The translations under genes and the position numbers were made by a program. Below, piece by piece: positions 28,528 to 37,812 of a stretch of DNA of 64,000 nucleotides. The DNA is from Anaerolineae bacterium (GTDB taxonomy: Bacteria > Chloroflexota > Anaerolineae > Aggregatilineales > Phototrophicaceae). The first letter of the stretch is position 1. Each line of letters opens with the position of its first letter. The notes beneath the pieces were generated by a model that ran no database searches, was not told the DNA's origin, and was given only the letters and a program-made list of their open reading frames with translations. Where the stretch lies: assembly GCA_025055175.1 (NCBI GenBank), contig JANWYT010000028.1, forward strand, positions 62,001 to 126,000, in the 5' to 3' direction.

Positions 28528-30249
28528 TCAGTTGGCGGCGTAGCGTCGAGCGTGCAGATAACCTCCAGGCAAGGCCAGGTCTTCAAGAGGAGGTGCAGCC
28601 CAAGTCAACGGTTCAAGGTCGGGGCTGATGTGCCAAAAGCTGTAGCCGTCCAAGAAGGCCTCGCGTTCTGATGCAGGCAGTAAGACATAAGGCAAATCGA
28701 AGCCCTCGATAGCTCTTCTTAACTCAGCTTCACGATAGTTAGGAAAGATGACGACGATCCAGTCCTCTGGGACATCTGCTAGATACCACTGAGCAAAGAT
28801 AAGGCTGCGGAAAGGATTGGGATCATCCACCACGACCCAATCGTTGTCGATATACGGTAAGACCATCTTCGCTTGGCGCAGCCCATAACCCGACAGGCGG
28901 TAGGCCGAGAGCAAGAAGTCGCGCTCGGTGACCCACATGCCGTCGCGCCAGCCCGAAGTGTCGGTGCAGTCGTGCATATCGTAGAGGATAGCATCTTCAC
29001 AAGTGGCCTTGAGACTGAAGCGAACGCTGCGATCAAGAAGCTGTCGTGTGTCTGTGTAGAGAACGACAGTTGAAGGTAAGAAAACTCCAAGAGCAACCAG
29101 CACAGGTGCGAAGGCCCAGGGTCTGCCGCGCCATTGTGGAGCATGAGCAGCGCTCAGCAGGATGAGGCCCGCCCAACCCACCCAAAAGAAGCGAAGTGGT
29201 GTGAGGTAGCGAGTGGATGGGAATAAGTCCTGGTAGAAGCTGACGCGCGTCAGGCCTAGAATGAGGCTGACGCCAGCAAAATAGACCAAGAAGCTCAGAA
29301 AGTACAAACTCATGGTCTGCCCCCGCTGTGCCTGCTCATCCTTACCACGCCACAAGGCCCAGGCATACACGACCAGGCTCAATAGCGCTGCCGCGCTCCA
29401 GGGCCAGAAGTTTTCGATGCCGTAAAACAGGCTGCGAGCGATGCTAGCAAAGCTCAGGCGCATAATTAACAGGGCTTGATCGACTAGTGTACCGCTGCGA
29501 GCATCCAGCACGCCGCTCTCGCTCTCTAACGCGCCACCAGCAACGTACAGAGCCAGGCAAGCCAGACCCGCCACCAGCGTAGCTGTCAGCAAGATCCAGC
29601 GTCGCCGCAGCAAATGGATCAACAGCAAGGCGGGCCACACCGCTAGGCCTACCCCATAGTTAAAACTGGCAGCATAAGCCAGAGCGATAGCGGCAGCCGT
29701 CGAGGCGAGCGGTCGTTTAGGCCACAGGAACAGAGCGCTCAGCGCGGCCACGCTGAAGAAGAGGTTGTGCTGCCAGAGGGTGTTGGTGACGCCGATCCAA
29801 TTAGGCGCATCGGGCTGAAGCCACAGCAGCGCCGAGGCCAGCAACATGGGGGCTGCCAACCAGGGCAAAGTGCGGCACAACGTAAGGTAAATGAGCAGGC
29901 AAGCAGCGGCAGCCAAAAGCACCGCCAGGTAGGCTTCCAAATTGGGATACCAGCGCGTCAACCAAGTAGAGAGCGTAATGAACAAGCGCGTCGAGACGCC
30001 ATATGTGCCGTTGACGGGGTGGAAGATGTCCGCTAGAGGAAATTCACCGCGCGCCGCTTGGATGGCGATGGCCACATGATCGCGCGGACGGAAGACGTCG
30101 CTGCCTGACGGGTAGAGCGGAGCATTTTCGGCAACATATCCCATCATGCCCAGCGCCGCCAACAGTAGAAAAGCCAGTGCCAGCAGGTCAGGCCAGCGGA
30201 CTGCCAACCAAGTCAGGTGCGAGGGTGACACAGGAGGCGTTTCATTCAT
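28528..30249 (-). CDS. Polytopic membrane protein, possible GT-C glycosyltransferase
   Basis: A 573-residue protein with about ten hydrophobic segments and a C-terminal soluble region of about 190 residues. The first outside loop contains APLYPSGSDVFRPRDHV and later FHPVNGTYGVS. No catalytic motif is certain. ATG 30249 overlaps the stop of the upstream glycosyltransferase by 4 bp (ATGA), so the two form an operon. A role in surface polysaccharide or glycolipid assembly is inferred only from context. Confidence 0.6.
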   Translation of the reverse strand: MNETPPVSPSHLTWLAVRWPDLLALAFLLLAALGMMGYVAENAPLYPSGSDVFRPRDHVAIAIQAARGEFPLADIFHPVNGTYGVSTRLFITLSTWLTRWYPNLEAYLAVLLAAAACLLIYLTLCRTLPWLAAPMLLASALLWLQPDAPNWIGVTNTLWQHNLFFSVAALSALFLWPKRPLASTAAAIALAYAASFNYGVGLAVWPALLLIHLLRRRWILLTATLVAGLACLALYVAGGALESESGVLDARSGTLVDQALLIMRLSFASIARSLFYGIENFWPWSAAALLSLVVYAWALWRGKDEQAQRGQTMSLYFLSFLVYFAGVSLILGLTRVSFYQDLFPSTRYLTPLRFFWVGWAGLILLSAAHAPQWRGRPWAFAPVLVALGVFLPSTVVLYTDTRQLLDRSVRFSLKATCEDAILYDMHDCTDTSGWRDGMWVTERDFLLSAYRLSGYGLRQAKMVLPYIDNDWVVVDDPNPFRSLIFAQWYLADVPEDWIVVIFPNYREAELRRAIEGFDLPYVLLPASEREAFLDGYSFWHISPDLEPLTWAAPPLEDLALPGGYLHARRYAAN

Positions 30250-31394
30250 AAGTTGTTGCCTTCTGCCCAAGCGGCGACTTGGGCCATGCGATGATCGTAG
30301 GTGTGGCATGCTAGGACGTGATTGCGCGCTGCTTCTACCATGTGCTGGCGTTGTTCAGGATGGGCCAGATAGTGAGCGACTTTGTCGTGCAGATCATCCA
30401 AGTTGATGAAGGTATCCAGGTGTTCGCCGATGGTGAACCAAGTGGCGACCCCAGGCCTATTGTCCACAAGCTGAAACGCGCCCAGAGCCGCCGACTCGAA
30501 CAAGCGCATGTTGCCGCCCCAACGCATAAAGTCGCCATGTGTGTTCAAACTGATCGTTGCGCCACTGAGGACGCGGAACATCTGTCGGCCCAGAGCAGCG
30601 CCGCGCGAATGGGGCTTGAGGCTGTCGGGGAGGTCGTGAATGCTCCAAATGCCTACGCGGAAGCTACGCGCCAGCTTCTCCAGCGCAGCTACCCGCTCAT
30701 GATACAAACTTAGAGGTAGTAGCGTACCTACAAAAGTCACATCACAAGCATAGGCGCGCTGTTCATCTTCGCTGAGCTGGGCAGGAACATGGTAGATAGG
30801 GTCAATCGCTACGATAGGCAGGCATTCCATACGAGGCGCGCCCAGTTCCAGCCACTGAATACCGTGATAGTAGTCGTTGACGTAGACCTGATCGTAGAGG
30901 CGAGCCGCCTGACGTTCAATAGAGTGCGAGAAGACAATCGGACTTACGCCGCTGGCGTAGACCACGCGCAAGCCCAGTCGCTCTTTGAGTTCAGCCAGAG
31001 TGTGCGGCAAGATGACGCGATTGTCTCCCACTAGCCACAGGATGTCGGGCTGAAAACGCGCCGCTTCTTCAGCTAGGAAGACGTTGCGGCGCAGGATGTC
31101 TGGATGAATCTGCGGTGGTATGCGGTTGCTGATGGCGCGTGCCATCTTGCCCAGGCTAAGCCTGTCACTGAATTTGAGCGCCTTCAGGCGGCGGATGCTG
31201 CGCGAGCCGTAGGCGGGCAAGTTGCGCCAAAAGACTGCTGTCTGCCAACCGCGCCGCTGCATGGCTTCGTCCCAGAAGCGCCAAGCCATGCTGGATGGAA
31301 ACAGCGGAGCAGGCTGGCCGATAGCTTGGGCTTGGGCTACCTCGTTGAGGAGTTCTTGGGGATGGTGCAGACTAGCGACGAAGAGGACGCGCAT
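30246..31394 (-). CDS. Glycosyltransferase, CgeB-like (GT-B fold)
   Basis: A 382-residue protein. It starts [16 protein letters not shown] and has the features of CgeB/spore-maturation-type glycosyltransferases: [66 protein letters not shown] and a C-terminal [20 protein letters not shown] helix. ATG 31394 was chosen because homology begins there; no strong ribosome site is visible. It is divergent from ilvD and coupled to the downstream membrane protein. Confidence 0.8.
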   Translation of the reverse strand: MRVLFVASLHHPQELLNEVAQAQAIGQPAPLFPSSMAWRFWDEAMQRRGWQTAVFWRNLPAYGSRSIRRLKALKFSDRLSLGKMARAISNRIPPQIHPDILRRNVFLAEEAARFQPDILWLVGDNRVILPHTLAELKERLGLRVVYASGVSPIVFSHSIERQAARLYDQVYVNDYYHGIQWLELGAPRMECLPIVAIDPIYHVPAQLSEDEQRAYACDVTFVGTLLPLSLYHERVAALEKLARSFRVGIWSIHDLPDSLKPHSRGAALGRQMFRVLSGATISLNTHGDFMRWGGNMRLFESAALGAFQLVDNRPGVATWFTIGEHLDTFINLDDLHDKVAHYLAHPEQRQHMVEAARNHVLACHTYDHRMAQVAAWAEGNNL

Positions 31395-31427
31395 GAAAGG
31401 TCTTTCTCTGAGAAACATGAACCGCGT

Positions 31428-31433
31428 TATAAT
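31428..31433 (+). promoter_or_regulatory. Putative -10 box of the ilvD promoter
   Basis: A perfect TATAAT lies 37 bases before the ilvD start, within the short divergent spacer shared with the CgeB-like gene. The -35 region is weak. No T-box or leader peptide fits in the available space. Confidence 0.5.
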
Positions 31434-31470
31434 AGGCGTCTGCGATTCGTTTTTGCCAGGGAAAAAGCTC

Positions 31471-33168
31471 ATGTCCAGCCAAACTGTATTGAACCGCCGC
31501 AGCCGCACACTGGTTGAAGGAGTGGATCGCGCCGCTGCCCGCGCTATGCTTAAGGCCGTCGGCCTGACCGACGAAGACCTGGAGAAGCCACTCATTGCCG
31601 TCGCCAACACTTGGACGGAGGTCGGGCCGTGCAACCACAACCATCTGCGCATCCTCTCCACCAAGATTAAAGAGGGCATTCGGCGCGCCGGCGGCACGCC
31701 CTTTGAATTCAACACTGTCTCCATCAGCGATGGAATCACGATGGGGACGGAAGGCATGAAGGCGTCGCTCATCAGTCGCGAAGTCATCGCCGACAGCATT
31801 GAGTTGGTGACGCGCGCTAACTACTTCGATGGCCTAGTGACGATCTCTTCCTGTGACAAGACCATCCCTGGCACGATCATGGCCATGCTGCGCCTGAACA
31901 TCCCTGCGCTGATGGTCTATGGCGGCACAATCGCCCCTGGACACCTAGACGATGGCACGCCGCTGGACATCGTGAGCGTGTTTGAAGCTATCGGCCAATA
32001 TCAGAAGGGCCTCATCAGCTACGAGCAGCTGAAGCTAGTGGAGGATCGCGCCTGTCCTGGCCCCGGCGCGTGCGGCGGCCAGTACACAGCCAACACCATG
32101 AGCATGATCGGTGAGGTGATGGGCCTGTCGCTCATCGGCGCAAACGACGTGCCGGCGGAGCATCCTCTCAAGATGGAAGTCGGCTTGCGCGTGGGTGAAC
32201 ACGTCATGCGCCTGGTAGCCCAAGACCTTAAGCCGCTAGACATTGTGACGCGCAAGTCGCTGGAGAACGCCATTGCTGCCGCGGCTGGCAGCGGTGGCAG
32301 CACCAACGCCGTCCTACACACGCTGGCCTTCGCTCACGAAGCAGGCATTGAGTTCACCCTAGACGACATCCGCGCCGTTAGCGAACGCACTCCCCTCATC
32401 GCCGATATGCGCCCGACGGGCCGCTATGTGGCCGAAGACATGTACAAGGCCGGCGGCATTGCTCTGTTCGCCAAGCGTCTGCTAGAAGGCGGTCATCTGC
32501 ACGGCGACGCTATGACCGTCATGGGCGTGACGCTAGCAGAAGCTGTTGCTCATGCTCAAGAGACAGAGGGTCAGAAGGTCATTTACCCCGTGAGCAACCC
32601 TATCAAGCCAACGGGCGGCCTAGAGATTCTCAAAGGTAACCTTGCACCTCGGGGTGCGGTGGTCAAGCTCAAGGGCGATGAGCCGCAGTACCATCGCGGG
32701 CCTGCTCGCATCTTTGAACGCGAAGAGGACGCCTTCGAAGCAGTGCAGCGCCAAGAGATCAAGGCGGGTGACGTGGTCGTCATCCGCTACGAAGGCCCGA
32801 CGGGCGGCCCTGGCATGCGTGAAATGCTGCTAGTGACGGCGGCGCTAGTTGGTCAGGGGTTGGGCCGCGAAGTCGCCCTCATCACCGATGGGCGCTTCAG
32901 CGGTGGCACGCGCGGCCTGATGATCGGCCACGTCGCGCCAGAGGCGATGGTAGGTGGGCCAATTGGCCTGCTGCGCGAGGGCGACATGATCGTGATCGAC
33001 ATCGCCACCAAGTCGCTGAGCGTAGAGCTGAGCGATGAGGAGCTAGCAGCGCGACACGCTGCCTGGCAGCGTCCGACGCCGCGCTATCGGACGGGGGTCA
33101 TGGCCAAGTATGGGCGGCTGATGGCCCAGGCCGACAAGGGCGCCGTCACCAACGAGCGCTGGGATTAG
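31471..33168 (+). CDS. ilvD: Dihydroxy-acid dehydratase
   Basis: A 565-residue IlvD, the usual length for the short type. The three Fe-S cysteines are in [19 protein letters not shown] and [14 protein letters not shown], and the C-terminal [20 protein letters not shown] is conserved. It dehydrates dihydroxy-isovalerate and dihydroxy-methylvalerate in branched-chain amino acid synthesis. ATG 31471 has AGGGA nine bases upstream; a long in-frame extension over the divergent gene was rejected. No other ilv or leu gene is nearby. Confidence 0.97.
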   Translation: MSSQTVLNRRSRTLVEGVDRAAARAMLKAVGLTDEDLEKPLIAVANTWTEVGPCNHNHLRILSTKIKEGIRRAGGTPFEFNTVSISDGITMGTEGMKASLISREVIADSIELVTRANYFDGLVTISSCDKTIPGTIMAMLRLNIPALMVYGGTIAPGHLDDGTPLDIVSVFEAIGQYQKGLISYEQLKLVEDRACPGPGACGGQYTANTMSMIGEVMGLSLIGANDVPAEHPLKMEVGLRVGEHVMRLVAQDLKPLDIVTRKSLENAIAAAAGSGGSTNAVLHTLAFAHEAGIEFTLDDIRAVSERTPLIADMRPTGRYVAEDMYKAGGIALFAKRLLEGGHLHGDAMTVMGVTLAEAVAHAQETEGQKVIYPVSNPIKPTGGLEILKGNLAPRGAVVKLKGDEPQYHRGPARIFEREEDAFEAVQRQEIKAGDVVVIRYEGPTGGPGMREMLLVTAALVGQGLGREVALITDGRFSGGTRGLMIGHVAPEAMVGGPIGLLREGDMIVIDIATKSLSVELSDEELAARHAAWQRPTPRYRTGVMAKYGRLMAQADKGAVTNERWD

Positions 33169-34915
33169 CCCTCGCGACGAGTAGCAAAGCAGCTAGACTC
33201 GCAAGGCTGAGTAGAGCCGCTAAATGCTGAGTGCAAGTGCCTTCGTAGGCGACGGTGAGTTTCTGAGCGCCAGACGGCAATGCAATCGTCATTAAGCCGT
33301 GCGGTTTATCAGGCTTAACAGGGACTTCCACCCCGTCTGCCCAAACGCGCCACCCAGGGAAGGCAAGTTGGAGCAAGCGCAGATCAGTTTCTTTGGGTAC
33401 AGTCATGTCATAATCCAGACGCGCACCGTGCGCGCCTGCGGGACTGAAGTACAGGCCCTCAGGCAAAGTCTCCTGATCCACATCGACCCGCCAACTACGC
33501 GCCACGTAGCTCAGGCGACGCTCTGTGTACAGCCCAAACTGGGGACGCACTTGAGCTGTGCGCGGCAGGTAATCGTCAGCCGGTGTGAGGCCCAGATGAC
33601 CTGTGTTGAGTTCGTAAGCCAAGATGTCAGCTGGAGTCAGAGCAGGTGGCTCGCGTCGCTCAACGGGTACATGCCACATAGGAGCGAGCAGCAAATGCGC
33701 AAACAACCACAAAACGAGCAGCGCGCCCATCCTAGCGCGACTTGGAAGCGACTCAACTGCCAAACCTGCCCCCAAAGCACACAAAACAACGACAACGTTG
33801 AGCAATCGCCAGGGAAACTGAATCAAGCCCACGAAGGGCAAATCCATCCACAGCTCAGCACTCAGCGGCATCATGAGGAAGATCAGCCACCCTGCTCCCA
33901 TCAGCATTCCCAGAGCCAATCCGCGCCATCTTTGCCGCCAGGCCAATACGGTCCCAAGCATCAGAGCGACAAGCTGTATGTGACCTATGCGTGGTTGAAA
34001 GGCTGCACTCTGCTGCCATGATTTGCCACTTGTGTCGCTACCACCCAACAGCACTTCCAGAGCAAGCAAATTATTCTGCGGCTGAAACATGGCGTCGGCT
34101 TGGCCCAGGCGCACCAGCGGCATCTCAGCTAAGGCAGGTAACCAGAAGATAGCGGCAACACCTGCGCCCAAAATCAGCACCATGAGCAACCGAAGCGCAT
34201 CTCGTTGGCGCGCGTTGCTGCGGAAGACGAGCCACGTAGCCCAGATGAAGATCAAGGGGGCAGCGAGAAAAGCACTGATGTGGTGCATACAGATGAGGCC
34301 TGCCCACAACAAGGCTGCGAGCATTGTCCAGCGTCGTGTGCCACTTGATGCCCGCGACATAGCCCAGAGAAGCCAGGGGATGAGTGCTTGCGCGGCCCAC
34401 TGCGGCGCATTGACCTGCAACAGCAGCTCATAAGGACGCATGGGAGCTAAGACATATACAGTCGCGAGCGCCAGCGCTCCTGCTCGGCTGAACATGGTGC
34501 GTCCCCACAGGTAAGCTCCGACGACTAGTCCGACAGCGCTCAGACCCAGGAGCGTTTTCATTGCGCCTACCGCACCTAGCCCCGTGCTGCTCAGCAACGC
34601 GCCCAGCATGTACCACAGCGGCGGGTAGTAGTTGAACAGGGGCGAGCCGAAGCCAAAGTGGATGAAGGGCGTCCAACGTGGCCACAGGACGCTGTTCTCC
34701 AGATGGATATGCATGGTCAGCAGACGCATGAGGTGAACTTCGCCATCCCCGCTGAGGACAAGCCCCTGCCCGATCAGCGTTCCCAGCAGTGGGGCAGCAG
34801 TCAAAGCCAGCAGAACAGCAACGATGATAGTTCTGCTTTTGTTGATGATCTGCCCGAACCAACGCGGTGAATACCACGTCGTTCGCTGGATGAAGACTGG
34901 ACAGCGAGAGTGCAT
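33146..34915 (-). CDS. Polytopic membrane protein of the PTPS-related membrane family
   Basis: A 589-residue protein with about ten membrane helices. Motifs include [26 protein letters not shown] and [20 protein letters not shown], which I associate with the 6-pyruvoyl-tetrahydropterin-synthase-related membrane domain, a GT-C-like fold despite its name. A soluble C-terminal beta-rich region precedes a last helix. Its 3' end overlaps the convergent ilvD end by 23 bp. It follows a glycosyltransferase by 8 bp in the same operon. Surface-sugar transfer is a reasonable but unproven role. Confidence 0.65.
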   Translation of the reverse strand: MHSRCPVFIQRTTWYSPRWFGQIINKSRTIIVAVLLALTAAPLLGTLIGQGLVLSGDGEVHLMRLLTMHIHLENSVLWPRWTPFIHFGFGSPLFNYYPPLWYMLGALLSSTGLGAVGAMKTLLGLSAVGLVVGAYLWGRTMFSRAGALALATVYVLAPMRPYELLLQVNAPQWAAQALIPWLLWAMSRASSGTRRWTMLAALLWAGLICMHHISAFLAAPLIFIWATWLVFRSNARQRDALRLLMVLILGAGVAAIFWLPALAEMPLVRLGQADAMFQPQNNLLALEVLLGGSDTSGKSWQQSAAFQPRIGHIQLVALMLGTVLAWRQRWRGLALGMLMGAGWLIFLMMPLSAELWMDLPFVGLIQFPWRLLNVVVVLCALGAGLAVESLPSRARMGALLVLWLFAHLLLAPMWHVPVERREPPALTPADILAYELNTGHLGLTPADDYLPRTAQVRPQFGLYTERRLSYVARSWRVDVDQETLPEGLYFSPAGAHGARLDYDMTVPKETDLRLLQLAFPGWRVWADGVEVPVKPDKPHGLMTIALPSGAQKLTVAYEGTCTQHLAALLSLASLAALLLVARANPSARW

Positions 34916-34923
34916 GTCCTCAC

Positions 34924-36156
34924 CTAGAGATACTCTCGCACAATATCCAGAAGCTGCCGAGCGCGGTGGCGATAGGTATGTTCAGCCAGCAAGCGGCGGC
35001 GCGCTGCCTGGCCAACAGCCTGCCGCTCAGCGTCGTGCGCTAGCAGATGGCGATAACGCTCCAGCGCTTCTTCCGCGCTATGGACGACGATGATCTCTCG
35101 GTCGGGTTCGAACCACAGCTCTAGCCCCGCGTAAGGGTTAGAGACTATGCAGCAGCCCAGCGCTGCCAGCTCAAAAGGGCGCGAGGACGACGAGCCGTAG
35201 ACGCTGGCATGAGCGCCGCGCGTGATACACAAGTTCAGCTTGCTGCGGCAAGCATAGATGCGTAGCTTGCTGAAGCTCAGGTAAGGCAGCAGCTCGGCGC
35301 GCCCCAAGCCGCCCAAGTACGTCCCACGCACGGCAAAGCGTCGACCTTCCCTCTCCAGAGCCAGCGAAGGTTCAGTGATCATGGCCCGAATCCATTCAGC
35401 GCGATACTCCTGGCCATGCCCGTAGAAGAAGGCGTCAATGTCCTGTTCTACATCGAGCGGGTTGAACACATCGGGATCAGCGCCGTAGTACAAGACGTGC
35501 GCCCGACGCGCCCCCAGGCTGCGCAGCATGTCAAGGCCGCCCAGGCTGTTGCTGATGAAGCCGTCGTACTCGTCCAGATCAGCGCCCTGGTACATGCGGA
35601 AGCCACTGGCAAAGCCACGGAGGTTGGGCAGGCTAGCCGGCACGTCGCCATCGTAATACAGGATGGGCTTGTTGTGCTTGCGCCGAATTTCAGCGGCAAC
35701 GCCGCGCAGGTGGTTGAGCGGTACAGTCAGGAAGATCACCGCGTCTGTATCGGAGTGGCGGCGCAAGATGGAGTCCAGGTGGCGCTCCCACAAAGGAGCG
35801 ATGAGCGTCTGCGCAACTTGGCGTGTCAGGCGATCCGCCAGGCCCTCGCGGCCGCCACCCTGAGCGTTGGCGGATTGTTGAGAGGGATCAGGCGGGGGTG
35901 CAGGAGGACGCAGGCGGCGCAACAAGGCGCGCCCCAAACGAAAGACTTCGCCCTGCCAGTAAGCCGGATTAGACTCGGCGCGCCACCATAGCGACTCGAT
36001 CCCCGCGCCCTGATACGGCGTGACGATCACGTCTGTGCCAATCTCGTACAGGCCTTTGAGGAGCTGCCACCAAGCCGGCGTGGCGCTGAAGGGCTGGGTC
36101 AGATCCAGGGAAGAGACGACGATGAGCAGTTTCGGGAGGCAAGAGTGAGCGTTCAT
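34924..36156 (-). CDS. Glycosyltransferase, CgeB-like/GT4-like
   Basis: A 410-residue GT-B-type protein: KLLIVVSSLDLTQPFSATPAW at the start, a variable linker, ILYYDGDVPASLP, FISNSLGGLDMLRSLGARRAHVLYYGADPDVF, then GSSSSRPFELAALGCCIVSNPYAGLELWFEPDREI (donor-site E in RPFELAA). It resembles the other CgeB-like enzyme at 30246-31394. It heads an operon with the PTPS-related membrane protein. Confidence 0.8.
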   Translation of the reverse strand: MNAHSCLPKLLIVVSSLDLTQPFSATPAWWQLLKGLYEIGTDVIVTPYQGAGIESLWWRAESNPAYWQGEVFRLGRALLRRLRPPAPPPDPSQQSANAQGGGREGLADRLTRQVAQTLIAPLWERHLDSILRRHSDTDAVIFLTVPLNHLRGVAAEIRRKHNKPILYYDGDVPASLPNLRGFASGFRMYQGADLDEYDGFISNSLGGLDMLRSLGARRAHVLYYGADPDVFNPLDVEQDIDAFFYGHGQEYRAEWIRAMITEPSLALEREGRRFAVRGTYLGGLGRAELLPYLSFSKLRIYACRSKLNLCITRGAHASVYGSSSSRPFELAALGCCIVSNPYAGLELWFEPDREIIVVHSAEEALERYRHLLAHDAERQAVGQAARRRLLAEHTYRHRARQLLDIVREYL

Positions 36157-36270
36157 GGGGGCGCATTGTAGCAGGCCAGGGAGCGTTTGTTCAGAGCAAG
36201 CAGTGTCGCAAGTTGTGTGACGTCACCTGGCATCATTGGACTGAAGCCTGAGCAAGATGAGCCGTCAAAC

Positions 36271-36327
36271 TTCTAATACAAGCCTGAGCGGTGTATGATG
36301 ATGGTAAACAGTACCGTTACCATCATC
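36271..36327 (+). promoter_or_regulatory. Promoter overlapped by a perfect 11-bp inverted repeat upstream of the nucleotidyltransferase
   Basis: TTCTAA, 17 bases, then TATGAT (36294-36299) is a possible promoter. GATGATGGTAA (36297-36307) and TTACCATCATC (36317-36327) form a perfect inverted repeat with a 9-base spacer, right at the expected transcription start. It could be an operator or an RNA hairpin near the 5' end. The start codon follows 20 bases later. Confidence 0.5.
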
Positions 36328-36347
36328 CCCGTCAAGGAGAGAAGCGC

Positions 36348-37415
36348 GTGAAAGCTGTCATCCTAGCGGCAGGCCAGGGGACGCGCCTGCGCCCCGTCAC
36401 CCTCACCATGCCCAAGCCACTCGTTCCAGTGGCCAACAAATGGCTCATCGCCTACGCCATAGAGACGCTCAAGGGCGCGGGCTTACACGACATCGGCATT
36501 GTCGTCAACAACCTCGACTCGCCCATCGTGGCCACCCTGGGCGATGGCGCCAAGCTGGGCGTGCGCATTGATTATATCGTCCAGGAAGAGCAGCTTGGCT
36601 TGGCCCACGCTATCGGCCTGACGCGGCCTTTCGTGGGTGATGAACCGTTCAGCGTCTTTCTGGGCGACAACATCTTCCAAGACAAAATGCGCGACCTGTT
36701 GACCAGCTTCCCCAGCTCCGACAGTGAGGCAGCCATCGTCGTCGGCGAAGTGCCAGACCCGACGCGCTTCGGCATTGCAGTGGTGCAAGACGGCACGATC
36801 CAGCGCGTAGTAGAGAAGCCCAAAGACCCGCCTAGCAATCTAGCCATCGCCGGCGTCTATCTGTTCCGCGCCAGCATATTCGACGCGATCGGGCGCATTA
36901 AGCCATCGTGGCGTAACGAATTAGAGATCACTGACGCCATTCAGGAACTCATCAGCAGCGGCCAGAAGGTGACGCCCTACAACCTGAAGGGCTGGTGGAT
37001 CGACGCCGGCAAGCCCGATCCGATCATCCTAGCCAACCAACTGGTGCTGGAAGAATTGCCTTACAGCCCCGCGCCAGAGCAGGGCATTGAAGGCGACTGC
37101 CAGGTCTCGCACCGCGTCATCCTGGGCCAGAACAGCCGCATTGTCGACAGCGTGGTGCGCGGCCCAGTCATCATTGGCGATAACACGACTATTCGCAGCA
37201 GCTACGTTGGCCCATATACCGCCATCGGCGACAACTGCACCATCGAAAACAGCCAAATTGAGGCCAGCATTGTCATGGATGGCTGCGTCATCCGCCATAT
37301 TCCTAACCGCATTGATCGCAGCCTGCTAGCTCATAATGCTCAGGTGATCCACCACAATCGTATGCCCGATAGCTTCCGCTTTGTGCTGGCCGAGAATACT
37401 TACGTCGAGGTGTGA
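36348..37415 (+). CDS. Sugar-1-phosphate nucleotidylyltransferase with left-handed beta-helix
   Basis: A 355-residue protein of the long glucose-1-phosphate thymidylyltransferase type. The nucleotide-binding start is VKAVILAAGQGTRLRPVTLTMPKPLVPVANK; FLGDNIF holds the catalytic Asp, and KPKDPPSNLAIAGVY and WWIDAGKP follow. The last 110 residues are hexapeptide repeats (VIIGDNTTIRSSYVGPYTAIG), a left-handed beta-helix. GTG 36348 has AAGGAGA upstream. It activates glucose-1-phosphate for deoxysugar or polysaccharide synthesis; rmlB, C and D are not adjacent, so the exact nucleotide is unproven. Confidence 0.85.
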   Translation: MKAVILAAGQGTRLRPVTLTMPKPLVPVANKWLIAYAIETLKGAGLHDIGIVVNNLDSPIVATLGDGAKLGVRIDYIVQEEQLGLAHAIGLTRPFVGDEPFSVFLGDNIFQDKMRDLLTSFPSSDSEAAIVVGEVPDPTRFGIAVVQDGTIQRVVEKPKDPPSNLAIAGVYLFRASIFDAIGRIKPSWRNELEITDAIQELISSGQKVTPYNLKGWWIDAGKPDPIILANQLVLEELPYSPAPEQGIEGDCQVSHRVILGQNSRIVDSVVRGPVIIGDNTTIRSSYVGPYTAIGDNCTIENSQIEASIVMDGCVIRHIPNRIDRSLLAHNAQVIHHNRMPDSFRFVLAENTYVEV

Positions 37416-37812
37416 TCGCACCGCGTTCATCGGGCAAGCTGTAAAGTCGCTGCTCTGCTATCAACGTTTGCAAGACAGTAACGTCGTTCCAAGCACCGCG
37501 CAGGTAGAATATCACGCACAAGCAGGGCTTGTGCCTCCCAGGGGAGCGTGACGGCATAAGTGCTATCAGGACGAAGCGCGCTGCCAGAGAGGACATAAGC
37601 CGAGCAATCGCAGACCGCCCTGCGCTACGTCAACGCTGTGCGCTACGTCCTCACAGACTGTCTAGACTCAGCGTGGAAGGACAGCACAGCCTAGTCGAAT
37701 TCACATTCTGCACAGGATAAAATGTGCTATAGTGTAGTGTAAAAGCGTAAAGCTGGAAGCGTCTCGTCGGTCGTGCCTGTCGCCTGAATCACTTGTCTAT
37801 GGAGAACGCGCT
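37416..37812. other. 397-bp intergenic region with promoter for the TPR gene
   Basis: No convincing gene on either strand. A minus-strand frame at 37303-37596 is overlapped by the upstream gene and looks like no family I know. Near the 3' end TTCTGC, 16 bases, then TATAGT (about 37731) could be the promoter of the TPR gene, about 75 bases upstream of its TTG start. The middle part contains a repeated GCGCTACGTC at about 37623 and 37640. Confidence 0.4.

Noticed and set aside
31222..31470. Upstream extension of ilvD
   Set aside because: It would run antisense through the divergent glycosyltransferase and across its promoter; ATG 31471 has a ribosome site and starts the homology.
37303..37596. 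Minus-strand frame of 97 codons
   Set aside because: It is partly antisense to the nucleotidyltransferase and has no recognisable domain or ribosome site.
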